Origin: Xenopus tropicalis
Taxonomy: Eukaryota; Chordata; Amphibia; Anura; Pipidae
Length of the DNA stretch: 64,000 bases
Reading direction: 5' to 3'
NCBI RefSeq assembly: GCF_000004195.4
Contig: NC_030685.2
Location: 55,458,516 to 55,522,515, forward strand
Within the stretch, counting starts at the first letter, position 1, and every line of letters starts with the position of its first letter. The translations under genes and the position numbers were made by a program. Shown one piece after another: positions 1-12,135 of this stretch. The notes under the pieces are model-generated. The model saw only the letters and a program-made list of their open reading frames with translations. It was not told the DNA's origin and made no database searches.

Positions 1-1287
1 CAGGTCAGGGCTGATGGCATTGGTGGTGGAATGATGATGTTTAGGGGACAAGCCAATGATATCAGGGGCAGGGTTATGATACTACAGGCAGTGATTGGCT
101 GAAATGTGAGTCATTTAGAACAGATTTCAGTGTAAAAGACAGACCATTTCAGAACCAGAAAGGGGACAACCATAGACCTTCCTTACCTTCAACACTCACT
201 GAGTACTGTCAACAGTATAACATTATGCTATAGGCTAACTCATTGTCACACCTCACTAAAGTAACTTATTGTAGCTATTAAACCCTGATGCCTCTTCTTT
301 TTCCTTTGGAAGAACACATGTAGTGCAAGGTCTCCTGAAAGATGAGGGCCTAATCCCATTCCAAACTTTATGGGAAGCATAACATTTTTAAGAGCATCAG
401 ATTTAAAGAGCCACAATGAGTTGCTTTTATTTAACTATTTATAACATAGAGCAGCCATCATGAAAGTGCAGAGAGTTATGGTTCAGTGTACCCATATAGA
501 CCTTAAAAAGCCAAGCACCACCACTTCATAAAGCCATAAGCAACCACATAGGTTTCTGTCATAATACATAATAATATAGACATTGAGATATTCTGGAGTT
601 TTATGGATATGGCATATGGTTCCCCTGGTTCCCCTGTTACAACAGTAACAGACAGAGGGTTATTAATAGCATGTCCCTCTGCCCCCAGCTTGGTAAGTGG
701 CACAATGTGTAGTATTTAAATCAGAGCTACTCAGAAGCACAAATCAAAATGTCTCATGTGCCTTGGCCCTTCCACTGCTTTATTAATAATTCTGAGAGCT
801 CAATGCTGAGTATCCTATACATTGTCTGGCGTGATATTAATAAATATAAATTGCTATTCAAAGATTTTAGCTTTTTGGTAAAATTACAGCATCACTGTGA
901 TAATCTGTGGAAAAAGGTACTTAAATATTTGATCCATGGGCTTCAGAATTAGCAAAGAAATCCTATGAGATGCAGCAGGGCAATGTCTTATCAAATGGAT
1001 GGCAGATAGGGAAATGAAATAATTGATCCAGTCTTTAATTTATAGCAGTTGTTGTTTGCTAACAAATATAAACCTATTCAATTCCATTCTGCACATAGTT
1101 CAATCTAAATATAATATCCAATATATCAAACACAAACTCTGTGGATTTTTTAAATTATATTTTTTATTGAATATTTTTCAAATTAATACAAACTATAAAA
1201 ATATAAGTGAGGGGGTGAGAGAAAAGGAGGGGGCAGTTGTAGAAATAAGAGATGCAACTTTATACCTTGGTCTCTGCTTTACTATTT

Positions 1288-2550
1288 TGTTATAATGGAT
1301 TTTAGTTTTGTTTATGTAGCCCACTTTATAAATGCCTGTGGCACTACCTGCTGATTACTGGTACTTGTTGGCGCTTCCAGGAGTCCTGAGCCCCACTTAC
1401 TATGGGGGCAGGGATTCCTCTGATAAATGGCGTGCCTCCACCCAGGGCTATGCTATGGGAGAACTACAACTCTCACCCTGGGACTTGATGTGGTGTATTA
1501 ACCTCTCAATGGGATCCACTGGCTTCTGGCCAATTTGCCCCTCCCTGGGGTAATTCCTTACCAGCTTGTAGTGGTCCTGGGTACACACACACGGAATACA
1601 GCAGATTGCAATGAACAGATTGATCTTTATTTGGGCAGACCTCTCCAGGAGTGTATCTCGGACAGTCAGGGCACATCCACAGGTTACATCATAGCACAAA
1701 GAACCTCTCTCAAAAGGGGTACCCAGGGTACTCACGCCAGAATGATCTCATCTAGGAGGTCCCCCCGGTACTCACGCCAGGAGACCCTCTCTTAGGGCTC
1801 TCCCCGGTACTCTCGCCAGGCAGACCCTCCACAAAGACTCACCCCCGGTACTATGCCCAGGAACTCTTTATAAGGTTCTCCCATCTGTTGGAGACTATCT
1901 CTCCCTTACCTACACACTGTGTGCCCTAAACTCCCAGCTGGTGGGATCTTAATCCCTCTACACTCCTGGAGGGGCAATGGCGGCCCATTCTTACCTACCA
2001 CTCCCTACATGACACTCCTAAAGTGTCCTACTTACAGAAATCTACTATCCAACTGGAGCTCCTCTCTCTAGATATCTAGAGGGCAGTGAGGCTGTGGAAT
2101 GCCCTTCCTAGTGATGTGGTAATGGCAGACTCTGTTAATGCCTTTAAGAGGGGCCTGGATGAGTTTTTGAACAAGCAGAATATCCAAGGCTATTGTGATA
2201 CTAATATCTACAGTTAGTATTACTGGTTGTATATATATAGTTTATGTATGTGAGTGTATAGATTGGTTAGTATAGGTTGTGTGCTGGGTTTACTCGGATG
2301 GGTTGAACTTGATGGACAATGGTCTTTTTTCAACCCTATGTAACTATGTAACTAAGATGGCTCCCTGCACATGGCTGTTTCCCATCTTATAGGCCTATGC
2401 ATCACCCTGTGGCCATAACCCAAACTGCGGGGATACTCCCCATTAACTATAGATATACCAGGCTATACCCATTGTACCTTAACCATTACCCTCCCGGGGC
2501 CTATCCTAGGGGTATCCATCTTGTGGGGCCTATTTTATCAAACCCCTACA
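1288..2550 (-). mobile_element. solo-LTR-like insertion in the left arm
   Basis: The segment is absent from the right arm, which fixes its limits within a few bases. On the minus strand it starts TGTAGGGG and ends ATAACA (TG...CA). A TATA-like CTTATAAAG lies at 1866-1874 and an AATAAA at 1626-1631, in LTR order. It includes several CGCCAG-containing near repeats and a nested CR1 tail. No exact target duplication was found, so the LTR call is tentative. Confidence 0.5.
2081..2356 (+). mobile_element. CR1 LINE 3' end nested in the LTR-like insertion
   Basis: It carries the typical CR1 3' region: AATGCCCTTCCTAGTGATGT, then GGGTTGAACTTGATGGAC. It ends in the repeated CTATGTAA octamer-like tail at 2334-2352. 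It is heavily 5'-truncated. Confidence 0.8.
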
Positions 2551-2989
2551 TTTATATAACTGAAGATCAGCATTTTTAACAAATCTGCCTCCTCCATTGG
2601 CATAACACAATAAAGGCAGAGTTCCTTGTCTTCTTTCCAAGAATAATATTAAAATTTTCAGAGAAGGCTTGTTATAAAGGGAGTATTAAGGTCATTAGGT
2701 CTTTTTTATCCCCTTCCTCACTCCTTTCTCGGTGGTGCGATGGTATACCTCATTCTGATCGCCATTATTCATGGGGGCAATCGAAGAGCCACTACCCACC
2801 CCAGATGCCCCAATTAGTACCCATCCCCACTCTCCTGCATAGGTGACTGTTAGCCCCACTTCCCATTTAACTGAATAGGAAACAATCTGGGGTAAGTAGT
2901 GACATTTGGATTCAAGGCACAAGTAGCAGCATTAAAAATGCTGAGTGCCATATTCCTTCTCTTCATTGGATGATTACCATTCCATTCCG

Positions 2990-3252
2990 TTCCATTCCTT
3001 CTGTTCCTTTTCTGCTTTGCTTTCATCTTTTTCTTGACATCTTCCCTTTCTTTTGCTTTTTTGCTTGTTTCTTTAAGACTGAGAAAGTTTTCTGCTTCTC
3101 TTGCAGCTCCTCCTTTGACTCAGTCAACTGTGGCTCACTCATCTTCTCAATGGTCACGGATTATTTTCCTTTTCACCCAAGGGAGTTATGTCTTTCTCAG
3201 CCTGAATTACCTCTGTGTTTATTTCCAGTAGCTTCAGTTAATTCAAATGATC
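2990..3252 (-). pseudogene. left-arm copy of the terminal cytoplasmic exon, frameshifted
   Basis: It starts at a TTTTAG acceptor with GSFELTEAT as in the right arm. An extra base about 25 nt in shifts the frame, and a later TGA falls where the right arm reads through. A downstream frame recovers MSEPQLTESKEELQEKQK. The copy appears no longer to encode the original tail. Confidence 0.6.
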
Positions 3253-3465
3253 CTAAAACAAAAAATTGCACTGATTCGATTAACTGTTCCACCTAATCAC
3301 TAACGCTGGGCCATCCAGCATATCCCATATCTGAAATCATGAATAGATTTGTGGACACGGTGCAGTCAAGTCATTATTATAAGTATATTAAAACATTTAT
3401 TTATTTATTAAAATATAATTAAAAGTCAGGCATAATAATATGTATGATCTTGAGAAAATATTTAC

Positions 3466-3507
3466 CAGGCATAAGGATGACAGTATGCTTCTCTCCAGGA
3501 GTTTCCA
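3466..3507 (-). pseudogene. left-arm copy of the 42-nt exon
   Basis: Splice sites (AAATGCAG and CTG|GTAAAT) and length match 11897-11938. The last half (HTVILMP) is identical. It is called a pseudogene only because the next exon is frameshifted. Confidence 0.5.
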
Positions 3508-3675
3508 CTGCATTTAATAAGAATACTTTTACTTATTTACTATATTAAGACTCATACACAATAATATGGATATAATAGGATACACATTAAAATATTTACA
3601 GCAAGCATTATGACCTTATGGATTTCAGGTGCGAGTGCCGCTTTTTTAAATCTAAAGGAAATATGTTTGCAAGTA

Positions 3676-3802
3676 CAGGTATGGGACCTGTTATCCGGAA
3701 CCCCGTTATCGGACTTAAGGTATGGAGATCCAAATTACAGAAAGATCCCTTATCCGGAAAACCCCAGGTCCCGAGCATTCTGGATAACAGGTCCCATACC
3801 TG
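3676..3802. mobile_element. 127-bp palindromic CAGGTATGGG MITE
   Basis: The ends are near-perfect inverted repeats, CAGGTATGGGACCTGTTATC and its complement, with GGATAACAGG inside. The core of larger copies is missing, leaving almost only the two ends. Confidence 0.85.
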
Positions 3803-3940
3803 TATTACCTGTATTCTTAATCCTGATTATCTCCTTTAATGGAAATTTTTAGATCACAGAATTATCAGAATACTATATTACCCATTACATATTCATTCTA
3901 TGATATGAAATAAATACACTTTCCATCATACAGCAACCCC

Positions 3941-4013
3941 TTAGTTATAACTTAATACATTTGGGTTATTTTGTTTTTCCAGATCATCTTTTTTTCGGTT
4001 CTTAATCATTTTC
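3941..4013 (-). pseudogene. left-arm copy of the lysine-rich cytoplasmic exon
   Basis: It has a CTTAACAG acceptor and the same frame as 10519-10603. It encodes KMIKNRKKDDLEKQNN and ends at TAA (3941-3943). It has no transmembrane exon beside it, because homology between the arms ends at about 4372. Confidence 0.5.
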
Positions 4014-4372
4014 CTGTTAAGCGGCAAAAATGCTGAAACTAATAAAACCCTGCGGTCACTGACAATTGCTACTGTATGTACCATAGAGGGCACAGGTATA
4101 CCCCACCGAGGTATTTGTTCAACAGCAATAAACCAGTAAAAACCCTGTGGGTGCTACAGTTACTATAGAAACCCATTAACGTAGTACATTGCACCATCAT
4201 CTTTATTGCATTACAGCAAGTTGTTTGGACCCTCTGTGAGAAAGCTGTAAATACCTATTGCACATTATTTATACATGCACTGATGGGATATATTTATATT
4301 ATGCAGAAATATATGCAATAAACTATTTCATTTCATTTAAATGTGCAATATGACATATTTATATTGCTGCTA

Positions 4373-5030
4373 AAATTGAAACTGCTGCCAGTGTTAGATC
4401 TTTGAAGCCCCACTCACCAAACTTGAATCACAAAATCATGGTATCAACATGAATGAAAAGATGGTATTTGTTAGATGTCGCAGTATTAACCGGGGTACCT
4501 AATGCTTCACGGTTGGTCACTAGGGGACTGCAGGTCAAGGTTAGTAAAAGTGTATAAAGTCACCAACATTGCCATTCTCACATTATTTAGGCCAGATTCA
4601 AGGTTAGAAAAAGGGGACACACCTATTAACCACCAATAACAATTCACCTATTGACTTGTATTGGTTTAAATTTAAACTGCTGCCATTGTTTAAATATTAA
4701 TGCCAGAGTCACTAAACTTTGCAGAGTTAGTCACTGGTAGACTGTAGTTCAAGGTTAGTGAAAGTGGGTGGAGCCACTAACTGCCAATCAGATGTCACTC
4801 ATTGACTTTTCAATTGACTTTGCTGCCATTCTGACACTATTAAAACCAGGGTCCCCAAACTTTGCACAGTGTTTTTTACTATTTGGCTGTGGTCTAAAGT
4901 TAGAAAACCTGGGTGGAGCCAGCAACAGCCAGATATCATTCAGTGACTTCACATGTTATTCAAATCAACATGAAGTTTGTCCTCAAACTTCCCTTTCTAG
5001 TTAAAATTGGTGGTGTTTGGGCAGAAATGT
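4373..5030. repeat. diverged tandem repeats in the inverted-duplication spacer
   Basis: Boxes such as AAGGTTAGTGAAAGTG, GGTGGAGCCA and CATTGACTT recur at roughly 145-150 bp spacing. Copies are poorly conserved. A short ORF here is not convincing as a gene. Confidence 0.5.
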
Positions 5031-5869
5031 GTTGGGTTTCAGTTCTTGGCTCTCCCTTGTTAGTAAATGGCACTGCTTTTGTCCAATAAACCAAAAGTTA
5101 AACTCTTTAAATGCAAATATTATCCTCTTCCATCAGATCGATATTATCTGCCTTAATGTCCCTCAGTAAAAACATGATTAAATGAAATAGTTTTACAGCA
5201 AATGTAAAACCACTAATACTCACCTGCCCGGTTAAAACTTGACCAGTACACAGTCAGTCTTCTGGCAATGGAAATGTGTATTTGAAAATAGTAACCCAGA
5301 ATTTATATTTGAAGATAAGATTGTGGATATATAAATAGATGATTGCCCACAGAGCAAAATCTTGGCCTTTCGCTTGTTTAAATAAGAAATGACCATAATA
5401 TTGTTGGACTATATTCATACAGCCTGACAGTTCTGTCTCAAATCAGGGCATTGCGATCCATTGCAGGTTCCAGAATAAATATGTAGTCATTCTTTAGCCA
5501 TCAATTGTTATGTTTGAATGCTGAGCAACTTAAAGGAATGTTTTCTTTTTTTTAGGTCTGGGTCCAGAGTCAGAAAACTTTCAGCACAATTGTGTTCAAT
5601 TTATGGCAAAGCATGAGCACAATTTTGATGCATTGCCCACAACTGCACCAGGTGCAATGCATTCTTGCAGCTGCAACAACACTGGAATTGTGGGGCAAAA
5701 AACACTGCATTATGAGGAAAATGCTGCATTATGGGAAAAAATGGTGTAATTGAAACCTTGACTGTTTTGCCAATACTTTGGAAGTAAGCACCTTAGTTGC
5801 CAAGTAAAATGGGCTATATTATTATTATCCCAGACAAGTTTGAATAATTTACTTAAAACAGACTCTATG

Positions 5870-6861
5870 GGCCCAATTCACTAAGATGCATTTTAACGCG
5901 CGCTATTTATAATTTTCACGACTTTTCGCACGATTCACTATAAGCATACTTGCGTTATTTTACGTGTGGTATTTCATGCCATATTTTTGTCGCAATAAAT
6001 AGCCTGCGCGGTATTTTTCGCATGCACGCTATTTATCGCATGCGCTAATTGTCGCGACATTACATGCGTGACAATCGGCAGCATAAAACTGCCGACATTT
6101 TGCCCTGGGAGAGCACAGAGTGCTAGAGAGGTGCTGTATAAATGTTTATTTGCAAAAAAAACCCCAAAAAACCAATACAAATATAAGTAAGAAAAAAAAA
6201 GAAGTGCTAGAGATAATAAAATGGGGGGGGGGGGGGGGACATTTAAGAATATTTAGCCAAATACTTAGGGGTCCATTTGCTAAAGTGGCTTAAATTAAGT
6301 GGGAGATTTTAGACACAGAATAAACGGCAAATATTTTATGGGCACTTTATTAAATGGGAACAAATATAATATTGCAATTATTCTGGCATCAAAACATTGG
6401 ATTGGCAGTTATCACACTCGCCAGAAAATACACTACGTACTAATTAACGCAAGTTTTACTATTCAGCAAAATGGGCTAAAGACAAAATTGTTGGCAGAAT
6501 ATTTGCAAAAATTTAACCCATATAGCATATTGATGCTGTTACTGATAAATGTAAGAGTGTAGGGGAAACTACATGAAAGTATAGGATACCATATCCAGGA
6601 AGGAAAAATAATGAGACATTACTCAGTTCAAAAGTAGAAAACTAAAAACTTTTAGTTAATATAATAAAATAAAAAAAAGGGGGAAAAAAAAATGAACGCA
6701 TTCGTTAAAACTAGCGCATGCGGTCGTGCGACAAATAACGCATGCGATATGGTGACTTAACGCACACGATAATACTATGGTGAATCGCGCGCTAATTATC
6801 GCGACTAATTTAACGCAAAAAAGCGTGCGATAATTTTTACCGCACTTTAGTGAATCGGGCC
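5870..6861. mobile_element. foldback element with CpG-rich ends
   Basis: The inverted ends read GGCCCAATTCACTAA on the left and, on the other strand, GGCCCGATTCACTAA on the right. About 200 bp at each end are rich in CpG and in GCATGCG/TTATCGC words. The element splits a CAGGTATGGG-type MITE, whose pieces flank it (ACTCTATG and TATGGGAGATGG). It carries a 16-G run at 6223-6238 and no gene. Confidence 0.75.
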
Positions 6862-6940
6862 GTATGGGAGATGGCCTTTCTGCGATACAGAACTTTCTGG
6901 ATATCAGGTTTCCACATATTCCCATACTTGTACTATTAAA
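6862..6940. mobile_element. right end of the CAGGTATGGG MITE split by the foldback element
   Basis: GGGAGATGGCCTTTCTG is followed by CTTTCTGGATATCAGG and a degraded CCCATACTTG end. This matches the right end of the other copies in the window. Confidence 0.65.
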
Positions 6941-6945
6941 AAGCA

Positions 6946-8560
6946 TGTCTGTCTGGACATTCTATTCTTCTGATTGTTAAAATGATGTCTAAAAAAAATA
7001 AAGCCAGCTCACGTCCAGCAAAGACTCCAGTTATCACCACTGATTGAACATCTTATAGGCCTCTGTTCACTTGTGCAGGATGTTTGGGGCATATTTATCA
7101 TTATTTAATATTATTTATTATTTAGAGTGAAAAGAGAAGAGATTCTGTTTTAAAACTTTGATAAAATTCCATATACTGTATAAGTCAACAGAGAACTGGG
7201 GAGTTCCAGTCTGGGAAATTTTGTTTTTCACTCTTTGCTAAATATTCCCTGCTGTCAGAACTGGACTCTTTTCAAGCTTTGCAGTGTATAATTAGCAGAC
7301 TGGCCTACTCCACCCCTATTTCTGTTTACAATGTCCTTTCTAAAGTCTACTGTCTAGCCTGGCAGATGGTACTTTCCACCCTTGGAAACGACATACTTTT
7401 GGGTTGAGTTTGAGATATTTTTGTGATAATGAACAACGCTAGTGTTTGTTTTCCTGTGCTTGGAAAATGTGGATCTCCGATTTGCCATTTTGAGTTTTGG
7501 CCTCTTTGGTGAGAATATTACCCGGGAACTGGAAAAAAACAACAAAGTTTTCTATAATCTTGAGCAATGTGCTACCACAGACATGACCTTCTTAAATGTT
7601 CTTTTTGTTGTTGCCATGGCAATGCTCAGAGAACTGAACTGAAATGATAACCTTATGATATACTTCAGGAAACTGCTGATGAGAGATCTTTATGGAAAGT
7701 GTAGATAAGCTTTCTGCTGTTTGATGGACATTACAATATAGCCCTGCTACTACTAATTCAAATGACATCTTCTTCAGATTTTTATTAGTGTGACACTTTA
7801 TTCCTTAACTCTTTGCATGGTACAGATAGTGGAATCTATGGTGCTGACACACAACTCACAGAAAGCTTCCTGGGTTCTGGGTTTATTCAGTGTGGGCTCA
7901 CAAGTTGCCTGTTGGCATTTGCCAGCAATGTATTTATGAGGGTGGGGGTATATAGGTGACCCTGCTGCCAGCTCCTACCCATGCCCTAGCTTAAGCGCCA
8001 TCAAAGGGCACCAACTCTGCACCTTTTACAGGATTTTTGCATTCAACCCACAATCAGTGAAGATCAGTTGTTGTACTAATGTGTTTTTAATGACACTGTT
8101 GCAAAGGAATTGTTAACTGTTACACCACTGTTGTTATGCTTATTCTAGGTGTGTCAGTATAATGTTAAACAAGGTCAGGTCAGTGAATACATATGTTTAG
8201 TAGATAATGAATATGAGGTGCAAATTCAAGGGGGGGTGAGACTGACCCATTACCGCATGAATCTGAATAAGGTTAGGTGAGGTAGAGGTGCACCAGATCA
8301 CTTGAAAATTTAAGGACACATCCAGAAAATCCAGCATGGCTGCATTGAGTGCAATTAAATGTAAAAGCAGTAGTGCAGCCCTGCAACATGCATTTATTAG
8401 ACCTGTCCCTGAATTTTTAAATTATCTTATAACCCTGTGTAAAAGGTATGAATAAAGGGGAAGTATTGCAAGGATAGTGAGAGACAACTGAGTATATGAC
8501 AGGGTGCAGGATTAGTAGAAATATCACTGGCAGCAAGTTAAAGAAGGACAGAGGGTTTTG
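6946..8560. other. spacer DNA, no gene recognised
   Basis: Short frames in this stretch (for example around 7354-7642) show no family motif, and splice-bounded Ig-like exons were not found. A C/T-poor unique-looking segment at 7350-7640 has opposing frames, neither convincing. Confidence 0.5.
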
Positions 8561-8566
8561 AAAAAG

Positions 8567-8850
8567 ACCTGGGACCTGTTATCCAGAATGCTCAGGAACT
8601 GGGGTTTTCCAGATAAGGGATCTTTCTGTAATTTGTATGTCCATACCTTAAGTCTAATAAAAAATAATGTAAACATTACAAAACCACAATAGGATTGTTT
8701 TGCCTCCAATAAGGATTACTTATATCTTAGTTGGGATCAAGTACAAGGTACTGTTTTATTATTACAGAGAAAAGGGAATCATTTTTAAAAGTTTTAAAAT
8801 GGAGTCTATGAGAAATGACGGGTTCCAAGGTAACGGATCTCATGTTTCAG
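8567..8850. mobile_element. CAGGTATGGG-type MITE, degraded copy
   Basis: It carries GGGACCTGTTATCCAGAATG, then AAGGGATCTTTCTGTAATTT, the CTTAGTTGGGATCAAGTAC core and a degraded right end near GTAACGG. Confidence 0.75.
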
Positions 8851-9877
8851 AGGGATAGAAGGGTGTGCCCAGAAGGTTGGGAACCACCGACAACATTTTT
8901 TTTGGATGGATGCATTTGTTTGCCTAGTAGAGTTTATCACTCTTTATTTTGGAGTATTGGTCTGTCTCTAAATTAGCCTTTATTTATTGATCAGTTTGAA
9001 TCTGAGTGAATGTTTGCATTGTCAATTTTACTTTTGCTTTATCCAGAGGCATTGTTGTGTTACTGTTGTTGGGTAACTAAAAACATAAAATGCCTTGGAG
9101 GAGTTAATACACAAGAGGGAGAGGGAGAGTTATTAGTAATTGGTGACCAGGTGAAGGCACACTGTTCCAGAAACATGGGCTCACCTGGTAACCAATCACT
9201 GAAGCCAAGCCTGGGAATGTAAGTGGCCAATCATTGTGCCCATCTTTACTTCTGGTCAGCCATTTTTATTCCTTGTAATCTTTTAGGTGACAGCCTAAAT
9301 TGCACTATATTGATATGGTTGAAAAAGAGAAAATAATAAAAAAGCAAAATAATAAGAAAGCACACATTTGACCTACAGTATGATCTTAGATACCTTTCTC
9401 TTACTTTCCATAGCAATCTGCTAAGATGTAGCACGAGCCTTTCTCCTCTTGCCTTTTCTGCTTATGTCAATGATGTACTGAGTTTGAAGGGCAAAGAGGC
9501 CAAAGTGTGAAGCCCAGTGGCTGTGCTAGAACTTGGTTGTCAAATCTGATTTATTTGTTTTATAGACATTAACGCCATTTCCTTCCATAGTTTTGTGTCA
9601 CTAAAGAAGGGAAGCAGATCTTCTGGATTCTCCTGGAGGCTTCTAACTGCAACTAGAGTGATATCAATATGTTCAAATTCTGTGCAAACATTCAGTTACA
9701 TATTTAGTCTTCAACTTTTATTTTCATTATATTTTTTAGGACAGTGGGGTATTAAGCATTGAACCAGGTTTAGTGCTCTGCCATTTACACCATCTATGTT
9801 CCAAGGTTGTCATTCTGGATAAATACACTTATTGGAGTTTTATTGACTAATGACTAATGCTCTCTCTGTCTCTGCAG
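8851..9877. other. no gene recognised upstream of the transmembrane exon
   Basis: I looked here on the plus strand for ectodomain exons with AG/GT borders and Cys/Trp spacing of Ig domains, and saw none. Short ORFs lack motifs. Confidence 0.4.
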
Positions 9878-9981
9878 CTGAAAATGCTGATAAAGAACAA
9901 TTTCTATGGGCTACCATAGTATTTATACTATGTGGACTTCTGGGTACAGCCAATTTTCTTGTCCCTATTCTATTGTGCCTG
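9878..9981 (+). CDS. candidate transmembrane exon of a type I receptor-like gene
   Basis: A strong acceptor (TCTCTGCAG) and a consensus donor (CTG|GTGAGT) bound 104 nt that are open in one frame only. It encodes a short polar stretch (ENADKEQ) followed by about 25 hydrophobic residues ending in VPILLCL, as in transmembrane exons of immunoglobulin-type receptors. It enters in phase 1 and leaves in phase 0. I could not find ectodomain exons upstream. The family is not recognised; a B7/butyrophilin-like protein is one guess. Confidence 0.55.
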
Positions 9982-10518
9982 GTGAGTTTTTAGCAACAAT
10001 ATAAATATGTCATATTGCACATTTAAATGAAATGAAATAGTGTATTACATATATCTCTGCATATCCTATCAGTATATGTTTATATAATGTGTTATAGTTA
10101 TTTACTGTCTTTTAGGCTGAACGGATGTCAAAATAAATAATATAAGCTGCATATATACAATATTATCTTCTGTATAATTTTTATTCAGTTCTTCACTAGG
10201 ACTTACAACAATAACCTGATTATAGCGCAATCTCAGAACAGCTTTCTCACAGAGGTCCAAACAACTTGCTGTAATGCAATAAAGATGATTGTACAATGTA
10301 CTTTAATGGGTTTCTAAAGTAACTGCAGCAAAGATTTCCCTATAACAATAGCACACATTAACCAATGAACAATGAGCTTTTAATAATTTTCTGCTGTTGA
10401 AGGATACAAACAAATATCTTGGTAGCTTATATCTGTCCCCTCTATGGTACGTACTGTAGGAATTTCCAATGACCATAGGGTTTTAGTTGTTTCATTATTG
10501 TTATCTTCCTCTTAACAG

Positions 10519-10603
10519 GAAAATGATCAATAACCAAAAAAAAGAAGAAGATCTGGAAAAGCAAAACAACTCAACTCAAATGGTTTATATAAGTTATAAC
10601 TGA
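10519..10603 (+). CDS. candidate cytoplasmic exon (right arm), lysine-rich
   Basis: After a good acceptor (CTCTTAACAG), the frame starting at the second base encodes KMINNQKKEEDLEKQNN and runs to TGA at 10601-10603. The left arm has the same exon (3941-4013) in the same frame, with an in-frame 3-nt length difference, which argues for past coding selection. Joining directly from the transmembrane exon gives a different frame and a stop after four codons, so the order of exons is unresolved. Confidence 0.45.
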
Positions 10604-11280
10604 TTGGTTTTCTGTATGAGGAAACGTATATGAAATACCTTAGTTTGTATGTTACTATTTACCATGGGCAGTGTAAGGATACAGGGCAATTTTCCTTTAC
10701 TTGACCCAGACACAGGCAAGTGTAAAGGAGATGTGCCTTTTGATAACCAAGAACTCTGTTCAACAATTTGTTCAAATGTCTTTCTGATAATTCTGGTTAT
10801 TATTATTTTTATAATATAGAAACTTCCTTTAAAGGAGATAATAAGAAAAGAGAATATTTGCAAACAAATTTCCTTTAGATTAAAAACAAGCAGCACTTGC
10901 ACCTGAAGCCCTTAATGCCTTAATGCTGTCTGTAAATATTTTAAGTATTTGATTACAGGTATATTCATATTCAGTGTCGGGCTGGTCCACCAGGATACCA
11001 GGAAAACTCCCAGTGGGCCCAGGTGTCAGTGGGCCCTCCTGCTCCTGACTATTTGGCCTGTTTCATGGTCATTACCTATTTCTGAATAGGAACAAAGAGG
11101 AGAAAAAGATGGAAGAATAGATAGCATGTAAATAAAATAGACTAAGAGAATAAAGAGGTTGGGTGAAGAAAGGAGGAAAAATAGTTTTGAAAGTTGGCCT
11201 AGGGTCTAAGGTTGTCTGTGAGCCCCTTGGTTCCCAGGGCGACACTGTCCATATTACTGTGTATGAATCTCAATATAGTA

Positions 11281-11865
11281 CAGGTATGGGACCTATTATC
11301 CAGAATGCCCAGGACCTGATAAGGGATCTTTCTGTAATTTGGATCTCCATAACTTAAGGGGCACATTTACTAATCCACGAATCCGAATCACGAATGGGAA
11401 AAAATCGTATTGGAAACAAAAATTTCGGAAGATCGCAAATATCACGAAAATGCTTACGAAAAAATCGTATTAGTCACGATAATATCGTATTGGCGATCCG
11501 AAAGTCACGAAATTTTCGTACCGAACAATTGTAAACAGCGGTAAAACCTTTCCGATTTTTTTTCGTGCAAACGTCCGAAAAAGTCGTGCGCCGTACGAAA
11601 AAGTCGTGCGCCGTACGAAAAAGTCGAGCGGACGCCCGAAAAAATCGGCGGAAATACGCTCGGAGCGTTCGTGCTTTTGTAAATGTGCCCCTAAGTCTGC
11701 TAAAAATAATTTAAATACTGAATAAACCCAATTGGCTTGTTTTGCCTCCAGTAAGGATTAATTATATCTTAGTTGAGATTAAGTACAATGTTCTGCTACA
11801 GAGAAAAAGGAAATCATTTGGAACTCCCTGGATAAGGGGTTTCCAGATATGGGATCCCATACCTG
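11281..11865. mobile_element. full-length CAGGTATGGG-type MITE with a nested Harbinger MITE
   Basis: It begins CAGGTATGGGACC and ends GATCCCATACCTG. Without the 334-bp insertion it would be about 250 bp. It lies in the right arm only. Confidence 0.85.
11358..11691. mobile_element. 334-bp Harbinger-type MITE
   Basis: The inverted ends are GGGGCACATTTACTAA and TTGTAAATGTGCCCC, flanked by TAA direct repeats (11355-11357 and 11692-11694). This is the 3-bp duplication typical of PIF/Harbinger. The terminal bases match those of the 12-kb Harbinger at 40611-52658. The inside is CpG-rich with repeated AAAAAGTCG words. Confidence 0.88.
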
Positions 11866-11896
11866 TTATAAGAATAAGAAGTCTTTTTAATTGCAG

Positions 11897-11938
11897 GGGA
11901 ATCTCCTGCTGAGACGCATACTGTCATCCTTATGCCTG
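11897..11938 (+). CDS. candidate 42-nt cytoplasmic exon (right arm)
   Basis: This 42-nt exon lies between ATTGCAG and CTG|GTAAAT, starting and ending in phase 1. It encodes ESPAETHTVILMP. The left arm keeps the same length, the same splice sites and a similar peptide (ETPGEKHTVILMP). Confidence 0.55.
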
Positions 11939-12135
11939 GTAAATATTTTCTCAAGGTCATACATATTACTGAACCTGAATTTAAATCCTATTTTAATAGA
12001 AAAGCTTTGATTGAATGTACATGTGATAATGACCTGACTGCACCATGTCCACAAATATATTCATGATTTGGATGGCCCAGTGTTAGTGATTACTGTAATA
12101 TAAAGGACCAGTTTATTGAATCAGTGCAATTTTAG

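Larger units (their letters stand above)
250..4372 (-). repeat. inverted duplication, left arm
   Basis: Read in reverse, this stretch aligns over its whole length with 9990-14042. Matching landmarks include CCACTTACCAAGCTGG at about 690 versus 13150 and TACTGTCATCCTTATGCC at about 3480 versus 11920. The ATTTAAATGAAATGAAATAG box matches at about 4340 versus 10021. Arms are diverged (roughly 80-85% by eye) and differ by insertions. This arm carries a 1.26-kb LTR-like insertion (1288-2550) that the other lacks. Confidence 0.9.

Noticed and set aside
7354..7642. Possible Ig-type exon in the spacer
   Set aside because: Neither strand shows paired Cys and Trp at Ig spacing, and splice borders are poor.
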